Of a stretch of DNA of 64,000 nucleotides, positions 43,640 through 54,244 are shown one piece after another (within the stretch, counting starts at the first letter, position 1; the number at the start of each line of letters is the position of its first letter). The position numbers and the translations under genes are program-made. Origin of the DNA: Pricia antarctica (GTDB lineage Bacteria; Bacteroidota; Bacteroidia; Flavobacteriales; Flavobacteriaceae); the NCBI GenBank assembly GCA_011050085.1, contig DRGL01000027.1, positions 1-64,000 on the forward strand. Direction: 5' to 3'. The notes beneath the pieces were generated by a model that did not search any database, was not told the DNA's origin, and saw only the letters and a list, made by a program, of their open reading frames with translations.

Positions 43640-46600
43640 CTAAAAAGAATTAATAACCAATTCAATTTCATGTACTCCAGGTGTCAATTGGATGCTTTCA
43701 AAACCGGCATTAATTTTTTTTCCGTTGTGCCTCATCTCTTTACCAGGCGACTTACCCATTACAAAATCGGCAACCATATTAGCAGGAATTTCAATTGTAA
43801 ATACTTGTAATCTTGGGTTTTGAGATTCGTAGCTCGCTTTGATGGTTCCTTTAATCGTTGGCATTGCGATAGTACTACTTTGTAAGTCGGCCATTTGCGG
43901 CTTTATAGTAGCTACACCAAAACCCGGTGTTTTAGGCTGAATGCCCCAAAGACCGCGGGGAATGGAATTTGCGGGTACGGCCCCCCAAGCATGGTTCCAA
44001 TCCAAATTATTTTTATACTTTACATCCCATGCTTCCAAAGTCATGGTTGAACCTACCCGAATCATATTGTACCAACTTCTGTCACTGGTATCGGTGAGTA
44101 GCGATAGGGCATAACCGGCAGCTCCTGCATTGTATAAACCATCCATCAAATATTGGGACCCATAGACACTACAGGCCATCCCCCTTGATTTAACAAATTC
44201 GACCACAGATTCAATGTGCTCTTCAGGAACCAAATTGAAAGCTAATGGTAGCATGTTCGCATGAAGTGCTGCATGATCTGTTCCTATACCATCAACATAA
44301 ATTCCACGTTCTGCATCGAACATTTGTAAATTAATTGCATTTTTTGCTTTTAAGGCTCTGAGTTCGAAATCTTGTGATTCTTGGGTCTTGCCCAAAACCT
44401 TGGCAAACTTTGCCATTATGACCATGTTTTGATAATAAAACGCGTTCACGACGGTATTGTAATCCTTAAAAACATAGCCATCACGTTCACCTTTGTTTGC
44501 AGGGTCGCCTCCCCATCCTGCCGATGGCCAATCAACGATATCCCGAAAAGTCTCTTTCATTGTCTCAGGGAATCCCAAATTCTTCATAAGTTCAGGTGTC
44601 ATTTTTGTGGACGTTATTAACCCATCATCATTAGCTAGTTCATACAGGGTTTTATACTTTAAGTCTTCATAATATTTTTCTATAAGCTCCGTATTACCGG
44701 TATACATATAATCGGCATCAAACATCAAAGCAACGTGTTGTTGCCATTCCGTAGGCCAAGTTGGATGTTCCATAAAGTATTCTATGGTCTGCCTTGCCAT
44801 TGCATATTCACGATCCGTTGTATAATGGCTCAACTGATTTAAATACGCATCGGCTTCATACGGAATACGCTCTCGATCGCCATCGACGTAGAGTCCGTTG
44901 AAGGTTGTCGCCTTGATGGTATATTTACAAAGATCCCAGACCTGATTCAATATTTCGTTAGAGCTTTCAAAATTGCTTGAACCGTCTTCCCAATAACTAT
45001 GGAAAGCCAACTGGGTGAAGTTTTCCGAGGATAATATTTCTTGAGCACCCTCAACTTCCGCATAACGGAAAGGCATAAGTACCGGGAAATCCTTGGGAAG
45101 CGGTAATGCCTTACCCGAAAGTGTATTTCGTTCATCAGCATCTATAGAAATTTGATAATGGGTGTTCTCGGGACTAACTTCAATGTCTATCTGCTGATAC
45201 CTAATATGGCTGTTCTCGGCTGGTTTACGGTTGATTTTTTGTCCGTCTAATTGTTCACCGATACGGACGGTAAGTAGATGGTCATTTTTTGCCTCGTAGG
45301 TAAAATCAAGCGTTGCAAAAGCGGCTTTTCCAAAATCAATAAAATAACCGTCGCTGCGCCTTTCGAATACTTTAGGTTTAATGCTATCAATTTGGAAGCT
45401 ATTGGGTGTTGTTATAGTTTGCTCCTCTATATCTGACATCGTAAATGATTGTGGACTAGAATATTTGGAAAGTCTATTGTCTTGATCCCAAATACGGACT
45501 TTCCAAAAATAGGTCTTTCCAGACTTCAGTTCGGCACCTTTGTATTCAATTTCTGAGGATGCATTACTGCGTACTTGTTCACTATTCCAAAGGTCACCAC
45601 TATTATTTGCGATACTTTTTTCGGACGATGCCACCAAAATTTGATAGGCCGACTGTTCTATCGCTCCCATAGGAACCTCCCAACCAAATTCTGGTATGGA
45701 ATCTATAATTGCTACATCTTTGGTTTGTCGAATAAATTCAATAGTCAAATTATCGGGACCATTAGAATAGAAATCGCTATACCTGGCTATCAGGTCATCC
45801 GTCTTCTGCCTGAAGGCTTTTAGCTTTTCGAAATATTCATCAGTATAGGCTAGATTCACGATTTCTTGAGGGTCGCTCTTGAGATTGTAGAGTTCTTCAA
45901 TGGCTTTATCGTTTACATATCGGAAATATTTCCATTCGTTAGTACGTACACCCTCACTGGGCGGTATGTTCTCAAACTCCCAAATATGTTCAATAAGCAC
46001 TGTATCTCTTTCTAAGCTGTTCGTTTGCTTGGAAACTAAGGGCATCAAACTTTTTCCTTGCCAATTTTTTGGTTGCGGTAGGTTTGCCAAATCCAATATT
46101 GTAGCGGGTACGTCGATGTTCAAGGCCATTTCTTTACTGTCCTTTTGATTTTTCAATCTAGGGTCGAACACTAGTAAGGGTACTCGTACAGAATTGTCAT
46201 ACAGCAACCATTTACCGGCTAGTTGGCGCTCACCCAAAAAATACCCATTGTCACCCATTACAATGATAACGGTATTTTTATCAAGTCCCTTCCTTTTAAG
46301 CTCTGCGCGTATTTTTCCGATTTCACGGTCAATACCTGAAATCATTCGATAATAGCCTTTAACGCTGTGCTGATACTTTTCAGGCGTGTCGTAACGCCAC
46401 GTCCATCGAAGCCTATTAAAGCCATTTTGTACGATTTTCGGTTGCGCTTCAAAATAGGTATCATCGCCCAATTCTGGTCCGGGCATGGTAATACCCTCTA
46501 AAAGCGTATCTGATTCCGGTTGCCAGAAATACTGTTCTCTAGCTGAATCATGGGCATGCGGGGCACTAAAACTAAGGGAGAGGCAAAATGGCTGTGATTC

Positions 46601-47167
46601 ATTGGCTTTGCCGATATAATCCAGCGCTTTTTGTCCCGTATATCGGGTTAAATGCACGGTATCTTTCCCCAAAGTTTTATAGTAATAACCGCGTCGATCC
46701 TCAAAAGCGTTATTACGATCATACGATTCGAACTCATTGAATTGTTTGTCTAAATCATCATATCGTACCCCGTATTTTCCGTAAAAAGCGGTTTGATATC
46801 CATTATTTTTAAGGATAGTCGGATAGGAGTTTTCCATATACACATCCCTAATATTGCCCGTTTGAAAGTTAAAATTGTGCGTGCGTTCATACAATCCAGT
46901 TAGAATACTGGCCCGGCTTGCGGCACAAATTGGTGTGGTCACCATAGCATTCTCAAAATAGGTACCCTCTTTGGCAAGTTTGTCCATTTCAGGGGTCGAA
47001 ATCAATGTATTGCCCGCGTAACCCAACGCGTCGAAACGTTGGTCATCGGTCAAGATGAAAATGATGTTGGGCTTCTTACCGGTACGTTGACTCTCTTGCG
47101 CAACTGCGTAATTAATGCTTATGCTCAAAAAGAATGTTAAGAGGGCAGCTACAAAATATTTTTTCAT
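43640..47167 (-). CDS. Bimodular sulfatase - GH78 alpha-L-rhamnosidase
   Basis: From the ATG at 47167 the product is 1175 residues with signal peptide [23 protein letters not shown]; a longer frame back to 47284 would cover the promoter elements described here and is rejected. About 30-475 are an S1 sulfatase: IIFILTDDQ metal site, formylglycine Cys81 in [13 protein letters not shown] (Ala replaces the usual Pro) and MGDNGYF. A fibronectin-like spacer to about 600 follows ([16 protein letters not shown]), then beta domains and a GH78 (alpha/alpha)6 barrel with [16 protein letters not shown] acidic residues and a C-terminal beta domain. The same order occurs in the Formosa agariphila ulvan enzyme P36. 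It probably desulfates and trims rhamnose in the periplasm or at the surface. Confidence 0.93.
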   Translation of the reverse strand: MKKYFVAALLTFFLSISINYAVAQESQRTGKKPNIIFILTDDQRFDALGYAGNTLISTPEMDKLAKEGTYFENAMVTTPICAASRASILTGLYERTHNFNFQTGNIRDVYMENSYPTILKNNGYQTAFYGKYGVRYDDLDKQFNEFESYDRNNAFEDRRGYYYKTLGKDTVHLTRYTGQKALDYIGKANESQPFCLSLSFSAPHAHDSAREQYFWQPESDTLLEGITMPGPELGDDTYFEAQPKIVQNGFNRLRWTWRYDTPEKYQHSVKGYYRMISGIDREIGKIRAELKRKGLDKNTVIIVMGDNGYFLGERQLAGKWLLYDNSVRVPLLVFDPRLKNQKDSKEMALNIDVPATILDLANLPQPKNWQGKSLMPLVSKQTNSLERDTVLIEHIWEFENIPPSEGVRTNEWKYFRYVNDKAIEELYNLKSDPQEIVNLAYTDEYFEKLKAFRQKTDDLIARYSDFYSNGPDNLTIEFIRQTKDVAIIDSIPEFGWEVPMGAIEQSAYQILVASSEKSIANNSGDLWNSEQVRSNASSEIEYKGAELKSGKTYFWKVRIWDQDNRLSKYSSPQSFTMSDIEEQTITTPNSFQIDSIKPKVFERRSDGYFIDFGKAAFATLDFTYEAKNDHLLTVRIGEQLDGQKINRKPAENSHIRYQQIDIEVSPENTHYQISIDADERNTLSGKALPLPKDFPVLMPFRYAEVEGAQEILSSENFTQLAFHSYWEDGSSNFESSNEILNQVWDLCKYTIKATTFNGLYVDGDRERIPYEADAYLNQLSHYTTDREYAMARQTIEYFMEHPTWPTEWQQHVALMFDADYMYTGNTELIEKYYEDLKYKTLYELANDDGLITSTKMTPELMKNLGFPETMKETFRDIVDWPSAGWGGDPANKGERDGYVFKDYNTVVNAFYYQNMVIMAKFAKVLGKTQESQDFELRALKAKNAINLQMFDAERGIYVDGIGTDHAALHANMLPLAFNLVPEEHIESVVEFVKSRGMACSVYGSQYLMDGLYNAGAAGYALSLLTDTSDRSWYNMIRVGSTMTLEAWDVKYKNNLDWNHAWGAVPANSIPRGLWGIQPKTPGFGVATIKPQMADLQSSTIAMPTIKGTIKASYESQNPRLQVFTIEIPANMVADFVMGKSPGKEMRHNGKKINAGFESIQLTPGVHEIELVINSF

Positions 47168-47253
47168 ATATCGTTGAATTGTCTCAAAAACGCATGGAAT
47201 TAAATGGATGGCGCTCTTCCACGAATTTAAAATTCTATTGATAAGGCAAGCAT

Positions 47254-47294
47254 CTAACTTAAACAATTCGTAAATTTTTAGCATCCTGTACTAT
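47254..47294 (-). promoter_or_regulatory. Operator-promoter of the sulfatase-GH78 operon (copy 2 of shared motif)
   Basis: On the minus strand: ATAGTACAGGATGC (47294-47281) containing the 12-bp element with one mismatch to ACAGTACAGGAT, then exactly 21 bp, then a TAAGTTAG -7 box at 47261-47254. The predicted transcription start is about 80 nt before the ATG at 47167. Fourteen-base comparison with the susC copy shows one difference. The element occupies the place where the -33 TTTG would be. Confidence 0.8.
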
Positions 47295-47373
47295 GCTGAT
47301 ACGTTATGGTCGTGCTATGTTTATTAACTGATCGAAAACAAAATTTAAAGGGATAAAACCTTTAATTTAATTA

Positions 47374-48828
47374 TCATTCAGAATAAGGTACCGTACCAGT
47401 ACTATCGGTTGGATAAGCCCATTTTTTAATATATTCCATGCCAGGTAAAAATTCATCATTATTTTCCTTTAGCCTTCGTGACAATTGATTTTCCAATGTA
47501 TTCTGTAACTCGGACATTTGGACATTTCCAACCAGATTGTTCAGCTGATACGGATCTTTTTCATTATCAAAGAGAAGCCATGGTCCGTTTAAGTCACGTG
47601 TGTATGTATATTTTTCGGTACGTAGTCCGCGATATTCCCTACCATTATGTGCTACCCTGTTCCATTGGCCGAAAGGCTGTACACAAGTAATCAATGCCGC
47701 GCGATTAAATTCTTCATTACCTTCTAAATATGTACTGTAATTAATGCCTTCTACCGTTTTTGGAATTTTAATTTTACATAGTCCCAATAGGGTAGGAAGA
47801 ATATCCTCCGAGTTCATTGCTGCTTTTTTTTCTCCTGGAGAAATCTTCAATTGCTCCGGAATATAAAATAGCATCGGTACGCGTATAGATTCATCATAAG
47901 GCTGTTGTTTTTTATAGGCACCCTGCGAACCGAGCAAATCGCCATGATCTGAGGTAAATACCACAATTGTATTTTGAATCTGCCCTGACTTTTTCAAACT
48001 GGAAATTAATTTCCCTATCATGTCGTCCAGAGCTACTATATGGGCGTAATAACCGGCCAAGTCTTTTCTGACTTGCGCCTTCATGTCTTCCGGCACGTTT
48101 TTTCGCAATTGTATGCTATCCATATTGATACGCTTTTGGTACTTATCGGGAGCGGTCTGGTAAGGCGCATGTGGCGTACCGTATGATAAAACCAATGAAA
48201 ATGAACTGTTTTTAGTCTTATTGTTTTTTATAAAATCAATGGCGGCATCGGTCTGAGATACAGCATCGTACCCATCCCAAATTTTAGGTTTTGAATCTTG
48301 ATTCTGATAGTAAACCGAATGGTTATAATTGTGTGTGCATTCATTGGCCTTCCAAAAGTCGAAGCCTTGCCTTCTGTTTCCAGGGGGTATGTAAGAAAGT
48401 CGTCCATGACCATCTAAATGCCACTTGCCAATAAACCCGGTTTCGTATCCTGCATTTTTAAATATTTTGCCTAAAGTGATGGCCGAGGTGTCCAATTGCA
48501 CATCGTTCATGAAAACCCCGTGGGTCAGTGGTCGTTGTCCAGTCATAAGGGAAGCTCTGAAAGGCGAACAGACCGGCATGCCGGAAACTGCGTTTTTAAA
48601 GTTGACGCTTATCGCGGCCAAACTATCCAAATGTGGCGTATTGATATTTGGATCTCCGGCGTAACCCGTAGCTTGCGCTCGCCATTGATCGGTAAGAATA
48701 ATCAGGACATTGGGTTTTCCCTTTTCTATACTATGGGTTGCGGAATAGTTATTTTGCTGATTGCATGCTAGCATTAAGAATAATAATATACCAAGGCTTG
48801 AGAGTAGTTTGTACATTTCTAATTTCAA
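47374..48828 (-). CDS. Sulfatase lipoprotein (S1 family)
   Basis: A 484-residue arylsulfatase-fold protein. Signal segment LSSLGILLFLMLACNQQ with lipidation Cys22; metal site LIILTDQWRAQ; formylglycine site Cys87 in PVCSPFRASLMTG (canonical CxPxR); FTSDHGDLLGSQG and KWHLDGHGR carry further ligands. Start could be MYKLLSSLG at residue 5. It removes sulfate from a sugar or aryl ester; position specificity cannot be read. It stands between the susC operon and the sulfatase-GH78 operon, with 626 bp upstream. No copy of the shared operator is seen in front of it, so its promoter is unclear. Confidence 0.92.
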   Translation of the reverse strand: MKLEMYKLLSSLGILLFLMLACNQQNNYSATHSIEKGKPNVLIILTDQWRAQATGYAGDPNINTPHLDSLAAISVNFKNAVSGMPVCSPFRASLMTGQRPLTHGVFMNDVQLDTSAITLGKIFKNAGYETGFIGKWHLDGHGRLSYIPPGNRRQGFDFWKANECTHNYNHSVYYQNQDSKPKIWDGYDAVSQTDAAIDFIKNNKTKNSSFSLVLSYGTPHAPYQTAPDKYQKRINMDSIQLRKNVPEDMKAQVRKDLAGYYAHIVALDDMIGKLISSLKKSGQIQNTIVVFTSDHGDLLGSQGAYKKQQPYDESIRVPMLFYIPEQLKISPGEKKAAMNSEDILPTLLGLCKIKIPKTVEGINYSTYLEGNEEFNRAALITCVQPFGQWNRVAHNGREYRGLRTEKYTYTRDLNGPWLLFDNEKDPYQLNNLVGNVQMSELQNTLENQLSRRLKENNDEFLPGMEYIKKWAYPTDSTGTVPYSE

Positions 48829-49454
48829 TTTTGAAAGGAGAATATTCCTTTGCCAATGATTTCCAATCCTACGGAAACGTCTACCGCTGTTAAAATTTTT
48901 CCGTTACTATCCTTTCTATTACTATCGTTCAAATCCACAAACTTTATGGAAAATCACTTTTGAAAAGACCTAAATTCTTTTAGGAGTTTCTACTTTAATA
49001 ATTTTTTCACAGTTACTAACATTAAAGCCTTAAACATACTGGCTGAACCGAGGAATGGATACACTGGCCCAAACATGGGCGAGACTATGGCGGTACCCCA
49101 GTAAAGATATGCACCAAAATCACCCTGGATATCGAATTTGTTTTCCGGTCAAATACGGAACTTCAATAAAAACTACGAACAAAGTCGATTGGCATAAGCT
49201 TTGGGAAACGAAAATCCTTCTTTTACGAGTGGATAAAGTTTTAGGTTTAATGGGTATTTTTATCGGGTTCGCCACGAAATTATTCGGGACATAGCCTGAT
49301 AATCCTTTTTGCAAAAGTCGGCAGCGTGTATAAGTATGCTATCCGATTTGTTTTTTGCCATGGTCGCTACCTGCTTTGATGAATCAATTATACGACCGAA
49401 AACAAGGTGAAAAAGATTAAAATTATATTTTTCTCTGTAGCCTATAGAATCAAT
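48829..49454. other. Intergenic region with a possible decayed minus-strand frame
   Basis: About 626 bp. On the minus strand an open stretch of 44 codons (about 49124-48991, GDFGAYLYWGTAIVSP to TVKKLLK then a stop) has a membrane-protein-like composition but no start codon; upstream the frames break down. It could be a remnant of a lost gene of the locus. No family was recognised, and no terminator of the susC operon is evident. Confidence 0.3.
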
Positions 49455-50273
49455 CTATAATTCCTTCAACCGAATATTGCGAAATTCGACAGTCATAGGA
49501 GGACCAACATGTACCTGAACACCTAGGTATCCAGCTTCTTTTCGGTTAATGGTATCGTTATCGGTGACGTCGCTCATCAAAACATCGTTTACATAATGTT
49601 GTAAGCGATTACCTTTTATTATTAGATGAACATCGTTCCAATCTTCGGCATTTATCTTGGTTTTGAGGGAATCGGATTCACCGAGGGAAGCAATGACTTC
49701 CCTATTTTGCCAACAGTTGTTTTGTACGTTCTCTCGTAAAGATTCAGGTTTTTCGGAATTTTCTTGTGAATTTATGATGACCTTTTCACCACGATAGGCC
49801 AAGGTCGCCCGTTTCTTCTCCTCGTAATTTTGCCCTGTATAGCGAATTTGACCGTCTATATCGGCTTGGTAGCCACGGAGTGCATTGGGGATGGTGTCAA
49901 TTTTTTCACTGCGATAGTTAATACCGCTATTACCCGATTCGGCAATTTTAAATTCCAATTTTAGTTCAAAATCTCCAGGCTGACCACCATCCCAGATGAT
50001 AAAGGTGTTATTCTCAAGTAGGGTTTCAGGGGTGACTTCACCTGTTAAATTACCATTTTTTACGCTCCAATAGTTAGGGTCTCCCGTCCAACCTTCAAGG
50101 GTTTTACCATCGAAAATTTCCATAAAACCATCCTTATCCACATTCGATACACTTTCTGTATTGTCGCTAGGTTTTGCCTCATTCTCTTTTTTTTCACCGC
50201 AACCCAAAAGGTTGAGACTTATTACCACGAGTATAATGAAAGGTATGGATAATTTTAATCTATATATTTTCAT
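49455..50273 (-). CDS. DUF1080 (3-keto-glycoside hydrolase-like) lipoprotein
   Basis: A 272-residue protein. Lipoprotein signal PFIILVVISLNLLGCGEKK with Cys25; then the DUF1080/LamG-like fold: MEIFDGKTLEGWTGDP, the SGNSGINYRSE strand pair, LRGYQADIDG and a closing PMTVEFRNIRLKEL. DUF1080 proteins have been reported to cleave 3-keto-glycosides made by Gfo/Idh/MocA or cytochrome-linked sugar dehydrogenases. It is the last gene of the susC operon, 49 bp after the FG-GAP gene, and next to such redox partners. Activity on a sulfated rhamnoglycan would be new and is inference. Confidence 0.88.
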   Translation of the reverse strand: MKIYRLKLSIPFIILVVISLNLLGCGEKKENEAKPSDNTESVSNVDKDGFMEIFDGKTLEGWTGDPNYWSVKNGNLTGEVTPETLLENNTFIIWDGGQPGDFELKLEFKIAESGNSGINYRSEKIDTIPNALRGYQADIDGQIRYTGQNYEEKKRATLAYRGEKVIINSQENSEKPESLRENVQNNCWQNREVIASLGESDSLKTKINAEDWNDVHLIIKGNRLQHYVNDVLMSDVTDNDTINRKEAGYLGVQVHVGPPMTVEFRNIRLKEL

Positions 50274-50322
50274 CTGTTTGATTCTATTTATAAGTGTATA
50301 TGTGGTTCTAAACTATCTATAC

Positions 50323-51492
50323 TCAATGGGTTGCCTTGTTATAATATACAGTCAGGCCATCTTTTCCCGCAACGATAATATCTTTACTGCCGTCATCGTT
50401 TAGATCGACTACGGTAAAGTAAACCCCAGTACCCTTTCCATCGCCATAGGGACCATAATCTATGACCTGTTTGCTATAACTTTCGCCATCCCAGAGGAAG
50501 TAATATAGTCCCAATTCGTCATGTCCTCCAGGGTCTTTACCATTGTGGGCGCGGTATCGTTTACCGGTTATGAGTTCATTGGTTCCGTCGCCGTTTAAAT
50601 CGGCCCATTCCATAGTATGGTACTGTGAATTGAAGGAATCGATGGTATGTTTCACCCATTTCGTACTGTCGGTTTTTTTCTCAGGATGATGTTCATACCA
50701 ATGTAGGCCATAACCATGCCCCTGCCCGACCACCACATCATTGATTCCGTCTTGATTGACATCCCCCACAAGAACAGGAACGCTGGCCATACCTAAGTCG
50801 AAATCAGGATAAAATTTCCATGCATCCTCAAAGGGTTTTTCAGGAGCTTCCAACCATCCGGTAGGAATGATAATATCGATTCGTGAATTATCGTTAATAT
50901 CCCCAAAACCCAAGCCATGTCCCGGCTTGCCAAAAATGGATTGCTGCGTAAACTTCCCTGTACCTTTGCCCTTTTCGTCTAATTGCAGCCGAAAGATTTT
51001 CAGGGAATCATTGGGCGTATTGGGTATGATTTCAACAACACCGTCCCCGTCTATATCATAAGCGCGAGTAGTTTCTATGTTGCCTACGTCGGCGATGAGA
51101 TGTTCTTCCCATTCGCCTTCATCTCCCGGATTTTCTTTCCAGACCAATCGCCCAGCATACCATCCTCCAGTGATAAAATCCATATAACCATCGCCGTTAA
51201 CATCTAAAGGAATGGTCGAGAAATCATCATAATATTCACCGTATCGTTTGGCTGCACCTATGGCATAATGATTTTGAAAGCTAGGACCTTCATACCAGAA
51301 ACCACCGGAAACGATGTCTAGCTTTTGGTCGTTATTGACATCGAACGCCCCGACAGATTCGTAGCTTTCTGAGGCAATACTTACCTTTTCAAAAGCGACC
51401 GGCCCATCATATGTATCCGGATTTTCTTGTATCTGTCCGATTACACTACCAATACATCCAATCAGGAAAATAAAAAAAACCTTGTTTTGCAT
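50323..51492 (-). CDS. Secreted FG-GAP/VCBS repeat beta-propeller protein
   Basis: A 389-residue protein with signal peptide KVFFIFLIGCIGSVIGQ. Six to seven repeats with the Asp-rich calcium motif DxNxDGxxD are visible (DVNNDQKLDI, DVNGDGYMDF, DIDGDGVVEI, DVNQDGINDV, DLNGDGTNEL, DLNDDGSKDI), as in FG-GAP propellers. It begins nine bases after the PVC-type dehydrogenase gene ends, so the two are translated together. Such proteins often accompany PVC-type cytochrome dehydrogenases; binding of carbohydrate is suggested by context, but no catalytic site was identified. Confidence 0.87.
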   Translation of the reverse strand: MQNKVFFIFLIGCIGSVIGQIQENPDTYDGPVAFEKVSIASESYESVGAFDVNNDQKLDIVSGGFWYEGPSFQNHYAIGAAKRYGEYYDDFSTIPLDVNGDGYMDFITGGWYAGRLVWKENPGDEGEWEEHLIADVGNIETTRAYDIDGDGVVEIIPNTPNDSLKIFRLQLDEKGKGTGKFTQQSIFGKPGHGLGFGDINDNSRIDIIIPTGWLEAPEKPFEDAWKFYPDFDLGMASVPVLVGDVNQDGINDVVVGQGHGYGLHWYEHHPEKKTDSTKWVKHTIDSFNSQYHTMEWADLNGDGTNELITGKRYRAHNGKDPGGHDELGLYYFLWDGESYSKQVIDYGPYGDGKGTGVYFTVVDLNDDGSKDIIVAGKDGLTVYYNKATH

Positions 51493-51501
51493 TGGTTAAA
51501 A

Positions 51502-54204
51502 TTACCGGGATGCCGCATCCTGATTTTCATCTGAGGTGTAAATAGGATTATCCGGATTTCCACCTGCTTTTAAATAGGCAAGTAGGTCTCTAACTTCGTC
51601 TTCGTTCAAACGATTGATAAGGCCAGGAGGCATCAAGGATACGGATGCCATTTGTTGATCGGTTACTTCAGTTTTCGCGATTTTTCGGGTCAAATCAGGA
51701 GCATATGGATTTTGGGAAATTATAAAATTAGTATCGTCTTCACTTATTAGTCTCCCTACCACTGTTTGTCCGTTTTTAAGGGAAAATTCCGTCGAATTAT
51801 ATTGATCTGAAATGGTTTTACTAGGCTCTACAATAGCTTCGAGCATGTCTTCGGGTGTAAACCGAGTACCTAATTGTGTTAAATCAGGTCCAATATTTTC
51901 ACCCTCGCCCCGTATGGCATGGCAAGTGACACAAGTGGTGGCCGCATACATATTTTTACCATCTTCGAAGTTTCTACCTTGAAGACCGTCGGCCAAAAGT
52001 TCAGTAGCATCTTCTACCTCCCAATCTTTCCCGGGACCTTCAGGCTGAACTGCTTTTTGCACCAATTCATTACCCGAACTTCCAAGCAAAGAATCACCGG
52101 AAATGGTATTGTAGTACTCAAATTTATTCTTGGGCACTTGGCTTAGAGCCGATTGTCTTGCTTTATCGATAAAGCCAATATAACTTCTTCCCGCCTTAAA
52201 GGAAAAAGCTTTATAGAACCATTTGAAATACTCGTCGTGCAACTCTGGAGTCCATCCTTCGGATACACTATCCAGTACAATACCGTAATAGGTATGCTGG
52301 GCCAAGGGCATATTCTTAAGGGTATTGGCGATATCCATACCGTACTGCGGATTTCGAAGAATCAAATCGGAGGCATCCGTCGCAGTACCTTCCATAACAG
52401 AGGCGTTCTCGCCATCTTCAGAATCAAGAAGTGCCAACGTTTTTTCTACCACTTCAGGGTCGCCTAAATAGGCCAAGGTTTTACTTAGGGATTGATTTAA
52501 AACATCGGTCTTTGCCGGATAATGCGGTTCTAAATAACTCGCTACTTCAGATTTCAGTTTTCCTTGGGGATTTCCGAAACGGGATAGCGTTAACTCAAAG
52601 GCACGTAATACATCTACTTGTTCTGTAGCTGACAAACCATCATATGAAATGCCCATAAGGGAATTTAACATCTGATTCCGTTGGGAAGCATTTCCATGAC
52701 GGGCCAATGCAATAATACCCTGTACCATAGCCTCAGGGTTTTCTTCAGAAAACACCTTTTCTTGCCATTCGTTAACCGGTTGGTGCTCAATCGCAATGCG
52801 GGCGGCATAGCGAACAAAACGGTCGGGATGCTTTAAATAAGGCCATGCGTAATCCACCGCACCTGGTTTTGGATCGGTATGGTAAGTCTCTAGTTCTTTG
52901 CGAAGGCTATTTTCCTCGGTCTGTGTCGGTGCTGAATTTGAGGCCAATGCGCCTTCCTTCCCATTTTCATCCCGATAGTACACACGATACAAATCAGATT
53001 CGAGTCGGCGTCCCCCAGTCATAAAGTACATGGCACCATCAGGCCCGATTACCCCATCCGTCAACGGAAGCGGTATTCCCGAAACAAATTCCTCTTTTAC
53101 ACCGGTATACGTTGCGCCTTCCGGCTTTAACTCAATGGCATAGATGATGCCGAAACTCCAATCAAAGGCGAAAAGACTGTGTTTGTACTTTTCAGGAAAG
53201 CGGGCATCTTTGCCATATGATACACTCGTAGGTGAACCCTGTCCGATATTCAAAACCGGAGGAAGGTTATCGGGATATGCGGGTGACCATTTTTGATTTC
53301 CTGTGCGCCATCCGAATTCAGCACCGCTAGGTACATGACAGATTCGGGTCGGGCGGTACCAGGGCATCCCTAAATCCCACTCCATATCGGAATCGTACGT
53401 AAACATATCCCCTAGTTCATTAAAAGCAAGATCAAAGGGATTTCGAAAACCTGAGGCTACCTGCTCCCATTTTTTTCCCTCGGGATCGATATGGGCAATC
53501 CAGCCGCCTGGTGCACCGCGATCGTTAGCATGGCCCCGTGGATCTTTAATCAACGGAAATAGGTTATCGTCTTCCCAAACCTTGGGCAGCCTATACGCAT
53601 CCATTTCAGGCATATCGGTATGGTTCCCTGCAATCACATATAATGATTCATTGTCGGGTGCCATCACAATGCTATGTGGTCCATGTTCACCGGCGCCTTC
53701 CAAATGCTTGAGCAAGGTGATTTTGTCATATTGATCGTCACCATCGGTATCTTGCAAGCGATAAAGGCCACTCGTTTTTTCGAATTGGTCGTTCCCATTG
53801 TGGTTGACCATGACGTAAAGACTATTGAATGCATAGAGAAGTCCCTGCGCATACCCCATCTGAATGGCAGAATCCGCAACCTGTTCCCCGGTCTGAATCT
53901 TTAATTTTTCAATTTCGGGAGTTAGGTTTTCCGAGCCTATTGCTGGTATTTTCATACGGTAAAGTGCACCGTACTGGTCCGATGTAATCAACCGGCCCTT
54001 GTCGTCAAAGGTCATTGCGACCCAAGAGCCTTCTTCCCTGTCACCGGGACTATATAAGTGCTCTGCCTCGAAGCCTGGTTGTAACTTCAACTTGGCTAAC
54101 TTAGGCGGCAAATTTTCGGCGGTTTCCGTATTGGACTTTTCCTCTGTATTACAGGAAAGTATCAAGAGAGCGGTACTTGCCAGTATCATTAATCGTCTGT
54201 TCAT
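51502..54204 (-). CDS. PVC-type membrane-bound dehydrogenase with c-type cytochrome domain
   Basis: A 900-residue lipoprotein (LASTALLILSCNTEEK, Cys18). About 35-430 form a beta-propeller of the PVC-type dehydrogenase family (MTFDDKGRLITSDQYGALYR, GHANDRGAPGGW). About 440-730 are helical HEAT-like repeats (YAARIAIEHQP, LARHGNASQR). About 740-860 are a single cytochrome c domain: heme motif CVTCH (Cys758, Cys761, His762), and a later Met-rich segment MASVSLMPPGLI offering the sixth ligand. The propeller suggests a PQQ-like or sugar dehydrogenase that hands electrons to heme. Gene order SusC-SusD-dehydrogenase-FG-GAP-DUF1080 supports action on the imported or surface-bound glycan. Confidence 0.9.
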   Translation of the reverse strand: MNRRLMILASTALLILSCNTEEKSNTETAENLPPKLAKLKLQPGFEAEHLYSPGDREEGSWVAMTFDDKGRLITSDQYGALYRMKIPAIGSENLTPEIEKLKIQTGEQVADSAIQMGYAQGLLYAFNSLYVMVNHNGNDQFEKTSGLYRLQDTDGDDQYDKITLLKHLEGAGEHGPHSIVMAPDNESLYVIAGNHTDMPEMDAYRLPKVWEDDNLFPLIKDPRGHANDRGAPGGWIAHIDPEGKKWEQVASGFRNPFDLAFNELGDMFTYDSDMEWDLGMPWYRPTRICHVPSGAEFGWRTGNQKWSPAYPDNLPPVLNIGQGSPTSVSYGKDARFPEKYKHSLFAFDWSFGIIYAIELKPEGATYTGVKEEFVSGIPLPLTDGVIGPDGAMYFMTGGRRLESDLYRVYYRDENGKEGALASNSAPTQTEENSLRKELETYHTDPKPGAVDYAWPYLKHPDRFVRYAARIAIEHQPVNEWQEKVFSEENPEAMVQGIIALARHGNASQRNQMLNSLMGISYDGLSATEQVDVLRAFELTLSRFGNPQGKLKSEVASYLEPHYPAKTDVLNQSLSKTLAYLGDPEVVEKTLALLDSEDGENASVMEGTATDASDLILRNPQYGMDIANTLKNMPLAQHTYYGIVLDSVSEGWTPELHDEYFKWFYKAFSFKAGRSYIGFIDKARQSALSQVPKNKFEYYNTISGDSLLGSSGNELVQKAVQPEGPGKDWEVEDATELLADGLQGRNFEDGKNMYAATTCVTCHAIRGEGENIGPDLTQLGTRFTPEDMLEAIVEPSKTISDQYNSTEFSLKNGQTVVGRLISEDDTNFIISQNPYAPDLTRKIAKTEVTDQQMASVSLMPPGLINRLNEDEVRDLLAYLKAGGNPDNPIYTSDENQDAASR

Positions 54205-54244
54205 GTGTTAAATACGTTTGTTAATTTACAGTTCACCTAAAGTA

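Noticed and set aside
47168-47284. Longer N-terminus for the sulfatase-GH78 protein starting at 47284
   Set aside because: The extension covers the operator and -7 box and would place 39 unrelated residues before a clear signal peptide.
49055-49314. Short frames on both strands in the DUF1080-sulfatase spacer
   Set aside because: Neither has a known domain or a signal; the mutual overlap on opposite strands suggests chance.
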